This document shows, in pieces, positions 6,897-10,000 of a DNA stretch of 10,000 bases. The DNA is from Flavobacterium sp. (GTDB lineage: Bacteria; Bacteroidota; Bacteroidia; Flavobacteriales; Flavobacteriaceae). The notes beneath the pieces are model-generated. The model did no database searches, was not told where the DNA came from, and saw nothing but the letters and a program-made list of their open reading frames with translations. The stretch covers positions 1 through 10,000 of the forward strand of contig NZ_JAIWOF010000050.1 in assembly GCF_020217025.1 (NCBI RefSeq), in the 5' to 3' direction. Position 1 is the first letter of the stretch; every line of letters starts with the position of its first letter. The position numbers and the translations under genes were made by a program.

Positions 6897-7575
6897 AAAG
6901 CGCATTTTGTATGTTGAAGACGACGAAACCTTAGCGTTTTTAACTTCCGATAATTTAGAGCAACATTTTGATGTTACTCATTGTGCCAATGGAAAAGAAG
7001 CTTTTCAATTGTTCTGCAAAGAGTCTTTCGATTTGTGTGTTTTAGATATTATGTTGCCCGATATGGATGGATTTGAAATGGCAACTGAAATTAGAAAACG
7101 CAATCAAGAAATTCCGATTATTTTCCTTTCAGCAAAAACCATGAAAGAAGACCGAATTAAAGGTTTGAAATTGGGTGCAGACGATTATTTAGTAAAACCG
7201 TATTCGATAGAAGAATTAATTTTAAAAATCGAAATTTTCTTAAACCGAAGCCAGAAATCGACCGATAATTCAATACAAAAACAATATACTTTTGGAAGTT
7301 TTCAATTTGAACCTGAGAATTATTTATTGAAAAATGAAAGCCAAAATATAACTCTAACGGAGCGAGAAGCCTCACTATTAAAACTGTTTTTAGACAACCC
7401 GAATACTGTTCTAAAACGAGAAAAAATCTTAATGGAATTATGGGGAAGTGATGATTATTTCTTGGGCAGAAGTTTAGACGTATTCATTTCGAGATTACGA
7501 AAAATCATAAAAGAGGAAACCCACGTGAGAATTGAAAACATTCCGCGTGTGGGCTTTAAATTGGTAGTTGAGTAA
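6889..7575 (+). CDS. OmpR/PhoB-family response regulator
   Basis: A 228-residue DNA-binding response regulator, the partner of the overlapping kinase. The receiver domain (about 4-117) has the acidic pocket E10-D11-D12, phosphoacceptor D53 (CVLDIMLPDMDG), the switch residue S81 and the conserved K103 (LVKPYS). A short linker (about 118-132) leads to a winged-helix Trans_reg_C domain (about 133-227) with LTEREASLLKLFLDN, the recognition-helix region RSLDVFISRLRKII and the wing ending IENIPRVGFKL. All key residues are present, so phosphorylation-dependent DNA binding is expected. Family members typically bind as dimers to direct repeats about 11 bp apart; three TGTTAA elements with that phasing lie before the operon and are candidate targets. 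The gene ends 3 bp from the stop codon of the convergent cytochrome gene, with no terminator visible between them. Confidence 0.95.
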   Translation: MSKKRILYVEDDETLAFLTSDNLEQHFDVTHCANGKEAFQLFCKESFDLCVLDIMLPDMDGFEMATEIRKRNQEIPIIFLSAKTMKEDRIKGLKLGADDYLVKPYSIEELILKIEIFLNRSQKSTDNSIQKQYTFGSFQFEPENYLLKNESQNITLTEREASLLKLFLDNPNTVLKREKILMELWGSDDYFLGRSLDVFISRLRKIIKEETHVRIENIPRVGFKLVVE

Positions 7576-7578
7576 CGT

Positions 7579-7992
7579 TTACTCGAAACTCATCATATAT
7601 ACTTCTAAGGCTTTGCGTTCTTCAGCCGTCATGGCTTTTGTAATAGCAAAGTTGGTTTTCATGGTGTCGTATTGCGATGGGTCAACAATAGGTTCGCCTT
7701 CTTCGTTAATGAATGCCGCAATGCTAGCTCCTTTTTCTTTATAAATTTTAGCAATTTCTTTTATAGAAGGGCCAATAACTTTTGCATCGGGTTTATGACA
7801 TGCGGTACACGTTCCTTTTCCTTCGAAAAGTTCTTGCCCTTTTGCTAGTAATGGATCAACTGAAGTTTCAGTTGTTGTTTCTGCATTTTTTTCAACTTCA
7901 TTTCCGTATTTATCGGTTTCTTTTTTATCACCACAATTTGTTACAGAAATCGCTAATGCAAAAACAACTATTGATTTTAATATCTGTTTCAT
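7579..7992 (-). CDS. Monoheme c-type cytochrome, predicted lipoprotein
   Basis: A 137-residue small class I-like cytochrome c. The N-terminus has a lysine, a hydrophobic stretch and a lipobox-like SVTNC, so C20 is the probable lipidated residue; Asn just before the Cys is atypical, making lipidation likely but not certain. A charged, Glu/Thr-rich linker (about 21-46) tethers the heme domain (about 47-137). The heme is attached covalently at C62-T-A-C65-H66, with H66 as proximal ligand; M111 (YDTMKTN) or M121 is the probable distal ligand. ERKALEVYMMSFE is the typical C-terminal helix. It would act in the periplasm as an electron carrier; its redox partners are not shown here. The gene follows hemB with a 7-bp gap and is probably co-transcribed with it. 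Confidence 0.9.
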   Translation of the reverse strand: MKQILKSIVVFALAISVTNCGDKKETDKYGNEVEKNAETTTETSVDPLLAKGQELFEGKGTCTACHKPDAKVIGPSIKEIAKIYKEKGASIAAFINEEGEPIVDPSQYDTMKTNFAITKAMTAEERKALEVYMMSFE

Positions 7993-7999
7993 TTTAAAA

Positions 8000-8995
8000 T
8001 TACTTGTTTAATAAAATAGCAGCTTCTTTAGCAAAATAAGTCGAAATCAAACTCGCACCCGCTCTTTTGATACACATTAATTGTTCCATCATAATTTTGT
8101 CATGATCTAACCAACCTCTTTCGGAAGCGGCTTTAATCATGGCATACTCGCCCGAAACATGGAAAACCGTTACTGGAACATCCACTGCATTTTTAACTTC
8201 ACGAACGATATCTAAATAAGCGATTCCAGGTTTTACCATGACCATATCGGCACCTTCTTCTACATCCCAAAGTGCTTCTTTAACAGCTTCGATGCGATTC
8301 GCATAATCCATTTGGTAGGTTTTTTTGTCTTTTGGAACTTCTACATCAGCATTTTTTGGAGCCGAATCCAAAGCATCTCTAAACGGACCATAAAAAGCCG
8401 AAGCATATTTAGCCGAATAGCTCATAATACCCACATTGTGAAATCCTGCCGCATCTAAACCTTGACGTAAACGCAAAACACGACCATCCATCATGTCACT
8501 TGGCGCTACAAAATCGGCACCTGCTTTGGCATGAGAAACGGCCATTTTCACTAAAGCATCATTGGTGGCATCATTTGCTACATCGCCTTTTTCAATAATT
8601 CCATCGTGACCATAAATCGAATAGGGATCTAAAGCTACATCGGGCATTACAATCATTTCTGGACAAGCCGCTTTGATAGCACGAATGGCTCTTTGCATCA
8701 AACCATTGTCGTTCCAAGCTTCTTTTCCGGTATTGTCTTTTAAATCATCGCTAACTTTTACATAGATGTTTACGGCACGAATTCCTAAAGCGAATAATTC
8801 TTTCACTTCTTCTACCGTTAAATCTAAAGTGCGACGGAAAATTCCTGGCATAGAAGGGATTTCCACTTTTGTGTTTTCGCCTTCCATAATAAACATTGGA
8901 AACATAAAATCAGCCGGACTCAAGCTGGTTTCGCGAACTAAACTTCTTATAGATTCGTTTACTCTTAAACGACGACCTCTGTGTATTGGAAACAT
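8000..8995 (-). CDS. hemB: Delta-aminolevulinic acid dehydratase (porphobilinogen synthase)
   Basis: A 331-residue full-length enzyme that condenses two 5-aminolevulinate molecules to porphobilinogen, the second committed step of heme and tetrapyrrole synthesis in the cytoplasm. The active-site lysines are K196 (SYSAKYASAFYGPFRDA) and the Schiff-base K255 (MVMVKPGIAYLD). Also clear are APSDMMDGRV (164-173), the YQMDYANRIEA segment (227-237) and HVSGEYAMI (279-287). In the metal-site loop the sequence is DVALDPYSIYGHDG (119-132). Zinc-dependent enzymes have cysteines here (DVCLCEYTSHGHCG-like), whereas this form matches the cysteine-free, magnesium-type enzymes such as that of Pseudomonas aeruginosa. 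The gene is followed after 7 bp by the cytochrome c gene and diverges from the lipoprotein gene at 9099 across 103 bp. No convincing -7 box was found; TAATTTTTTG read leftward at 9007-9016 is only a loose match. Confidence 0.98.
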   Translation of the reverse strand: MFPIHRGRRLRVNESIRSLVRETSLSPADFMFPMFIMEGENTKVEIPSMPGIFRRTLDLTVEEVKELFALGIRAVNIYVKVSDDLKDNTGKEAWNDNGLMQRAIRAIKAACPEMIVMPDVALDPYSIYGHDGIIEKGDVANDATNDALVKMAVSHAKAGADFVAPSDMMDGRVLRLRQGLDAAGFHNVGIMSYSAKYASAFYGPFRDALDSAPKNADVEVPKDKKTYQMDYANRIEAVKEALWDVEEGADMVMVKPGIAYLDIVREVKNAVDVPVTVFHVSGEYAMIKAASERGWLDHDKIMMEQLMCIKRAGASLISTYFAKEAAILLNK

Positions 8996-9086
8996 AATTT
9001 GTTGTTCAAAAAATTAAAGCGTAAAGTTACTAATTTTTAACCGATTTCTTTCTTTTGGAAATCATGTAAATCTGTAAAAATATTCC

Positions 9087-9094
9087 TAATTTTG
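9087..9094 (+). promoter_or_regulatory. Candidate -7 promoter element for the lipoprotein gene
   Basis: TAATTTTG exactly matches the Bacteroidota -7 consensus TAnnTTTG. It ends only 4 bases before the ATG at 9099, so transcription would start at or within a few bases of the start codon. No TTG -33 element is found about 20 bp upstream; the nearest TTTG (9054-9057) is too far away. Confidence 0.5.
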
Positions 9095-9098
9095 TAAC

Positions 9099-9731
9099 AT
9101 GAAGAAGCTAATTATTCTTTGCATTTGTTTGCTACTAACCAGTTGTTTTGAAATAACTGAAAAAATCAAGCATAATAATGACCAAAGCGGTGATTATAGT
9201 TTGGTAGTGGATTTTTCGAGTTCATGGTTCAAAACAAAATCGGCTATTATGCTTGAAGAAGTGGATGGAGTTAGTATTCCAAATGAAGAAGATATCAAAT
9301 CAAAGTTAGCACAATTTAGAACAGAAGCTTCAAAAATTAAAGGGGTTTCTAAAATTTCTACTTCGTATGATTTTAATACTTACATTTTCAAAATCAATTT
9401 TTCATACAATTCTTTAGAAACCTTGAATGCGGTTTTAAATGTAATGGATAAAAAAAATAATTTGGTTCATTTTAAAAACAATAATGGAAAATTTGAGCGA
9501 ATTGCTTCCTATCCGTTACCAAAAAATTTAATCAAGAACGAAGATAAAAAAGAAGATTTACTAAAGGCAAATATCATAGCGGTTTATACTTTTGATAAAG
9601 ATGTGGCAACGGTTCAAAATGCAAACAGTAAACTTTCAAAATCTAAAAAAACAGTGTTTTTAAAACAGAATATATGGAATGTTTTAAACAACAATAAACT
9701 GATGAACAATTCCATAAGTTTCAATCCTTAA
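9099..9731 (+). CDS. Predicted lipoprotein of unknown function
   Basis: I do not recognise this 210-residue protein. It starts with a lipoprotein signal (two lysines, a hydrophobic core, then lipobox LTSC with C16 as the predicted lipidated residue), so it should be anchored in the envelope. This signal also fixes the start: the next Met is far inside. The mature part begins FEITEKIKHNNDQSGDYSLVVDF, a pattern of an acidic strand followed by an Asn/Asp-Gln-Ser-Gly turn that resembles the start of beta-rich envelope lipoproteins. The rest is rich in Lys, Asn and Ser with alternating hydrophobic residues (YIFKINFSYNSLETL), consistent with a mixed alpha/beta or beta-sheet fold. There are no further cysteines, no catalytic motif and no additional membrane segment. 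The next gene starts 7 bp downstream, so the two probably form an operon. Its 5' leader may be absent (see the -7 element). Confidence 0.85.
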   Translation: MKKLIILCICLLLTSCFEITEKIKHNNDQSGDYSLVVDFSSSWFKTKSAIMLEEVDGVSIPNEEDIKSKLAQFRTEASKIKGVSKISTSYDFNTYIFKINFSYNSLETLNAVLNVMDKKNNLVHFKNNNGKFERIASYPLPKNLIKNEDKKEDLLKANIIAVYTFDKDVATVQNANSKLSKSKKTVFLKQNIWNVLNNNKLMNNSISFNP

Positions 9732-9738
9732 TTCAATT

Positions 9739-10000
9739 ATGAAAAAGATTTTTTATTTCCTATTCTTATTTCCCGTTATCGTATTTGGCCAAAGCAAACA
9801 GGAAAACTATGATTATTTTGTGCAATTCAACACATCTCAATTTGCTAAAAAAGTAGATATGGATAGCTTGTTTAATCACAAGGTTTTTAAAAGTGTAAAC
9901 GAAGCTAATTCCGATTTTAAATTAAACGATTTTATTTCGTTCATCGATAAAACAAAATCGGTTACGATTCATGGAAATTTTACGGATAGTATTGCGTATT
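9739..10000 (+). CDS. Secreted protein of unknown function, 3'-truncated by the window edge
   Basis: The first 87 residues of an exported protein are visible and the frame is open to the right edge. A signal peptide is clear: MKKI, then an aromatic and aliphatic core, with probable cleavage after VFG before Q18. The mature start (ENYDYFVQFNTSQFAKKVDMDSL by position about 22-44) is followed by DFISFIDKTKSVTIHGNFTDSIAY (about 64-87), suggesting an alpha/beta fold of the kind in large periplasmic or outer-membrane-associated Bacteroidota proteins. I do not recognise the family. It follows the lipoprotein gene after 7 bp on the same strand, so a shared function in the envelope is plausible but unproven. 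Confidence 0.82.
   Translation, partial: MKKIFYFLFLFPVIVFGQSKQENYDYFVQFNTSQFAKKVDMDSLFNHKVFKSVNEANSDFKLNDFISFIDKTKSVTIHGNFTDSIAY

Noticed and set aside
6666..6905. Open frame on the minus strand opposite the end of the kinase gene, Phe/Ile/Val-rich
   Set aside because: It is antisense to the kinase ATPase domain, whose N, G1, F and G2 boxes are intact.
7570..7584. Perfect 6-bp inverted repeat GAGTAA/TTACTC across the 3-bp gap between the regulator and cytochrome stop codons, as a possible terminator
   Set aside because: Both genes end in a Glu codon plus TAA, so the mirror symmetry follows from coding. There is no T-run on either side and the stem is weak.
7782..7997. Open frame on the plus strand opposite the cytochrome c gene, hydrophobic and Leu/Phe-rich
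   Set aside because: It is antisense to a gene with a clear heme motif and signal peptide; its composition is the mirror of Lys/Glu-rich coding sequence.
1..10000. CRISPR array, insertion sequence, tRNA, rRNA, toxin-antitoxin or defence system
   Set aside because: No regularly spaced repeats, transposase, terminal inverted repeats, cloverleaf-like sequence or defence-type domains were seen; gaps between genes are all under 150 bases.

Overview
The window is AT-rich bacterial DNA from a member of the Bacteroidota, most likely Flavobacteriaceae and plausibly Flavobacterium or a close relative. Three things support this. There is a multidomain subtilase ending in a type IX secretion (T9SS) sorting domain. 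Promoter -7 boxes have the Bacteroidota form TAnnTTTG. Strong Shine-Dalgarno sequences are largely absent. The family calls come from reading the protein sequences; no database was searched.

Layout. Bases 1-2433 (+) hold the 3' part of a secreted S8 serine protease whose start lies outside the window. A strong bidirectional terminator at 2450-2481 separates it from a leftward group: an O6-alkylguanine-DNA alkyltransferase (4454-4927), a membrane-anchored NylB/class C beta-lactamase-like serine hydrolase (3214-4392) and a PolB-like 3'-5' exonuclease (2480-3193). Upstream of these, also leftward, is a secreted DUF1573 protein (4998-5477) with its own terminator. A 147-bp divergent intergenic region (5478-5624) follows. 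To its right is a rightward two-component system: a membrane histidine kinase (5625-6896) overlapping an OmpR/PhoB-type response regulator (6889-7575). It converges, with only 3 bp between stop codons, on a leftward pair: hemB (8000-8995) and a lipoprotein cytochrome c (7579-7992). At the right end, 9099-9731 and 9739-10000 (cut by the window edge) encode a lipoprotein and a secreted protein, neither of which I recognise.

How the genes may work together. hemB and the cytochrome c gene are 7 bp apart and probably co-transcribed, so a heme-synthesis enzyme is expressed with a heme-binding protein. The kinase and regulator are translationally coupled. The intergenic region in front of the kinase carries three TGTTAA elements spaced 21 and 11 bp apart, whole helical turns and the spacing expected for OmpR/PhoB-type regulators. 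They are the best candidate operator in the window and could control both the kinase operon and the divergent DUF1573 gene.

Most of the window is ordinary chromosomal content. I see no insertion sequence, phage, CRISPR array, tRNA or rRNA, and no gene-free stretch longer than 150 bases. The items most worth a second look are the phased TGTTAA elements, the CxxC motif in the kinase sensor domain, the apparently leaderless start of the gene at 9099, and the unrecognised secreted pair at the right end.
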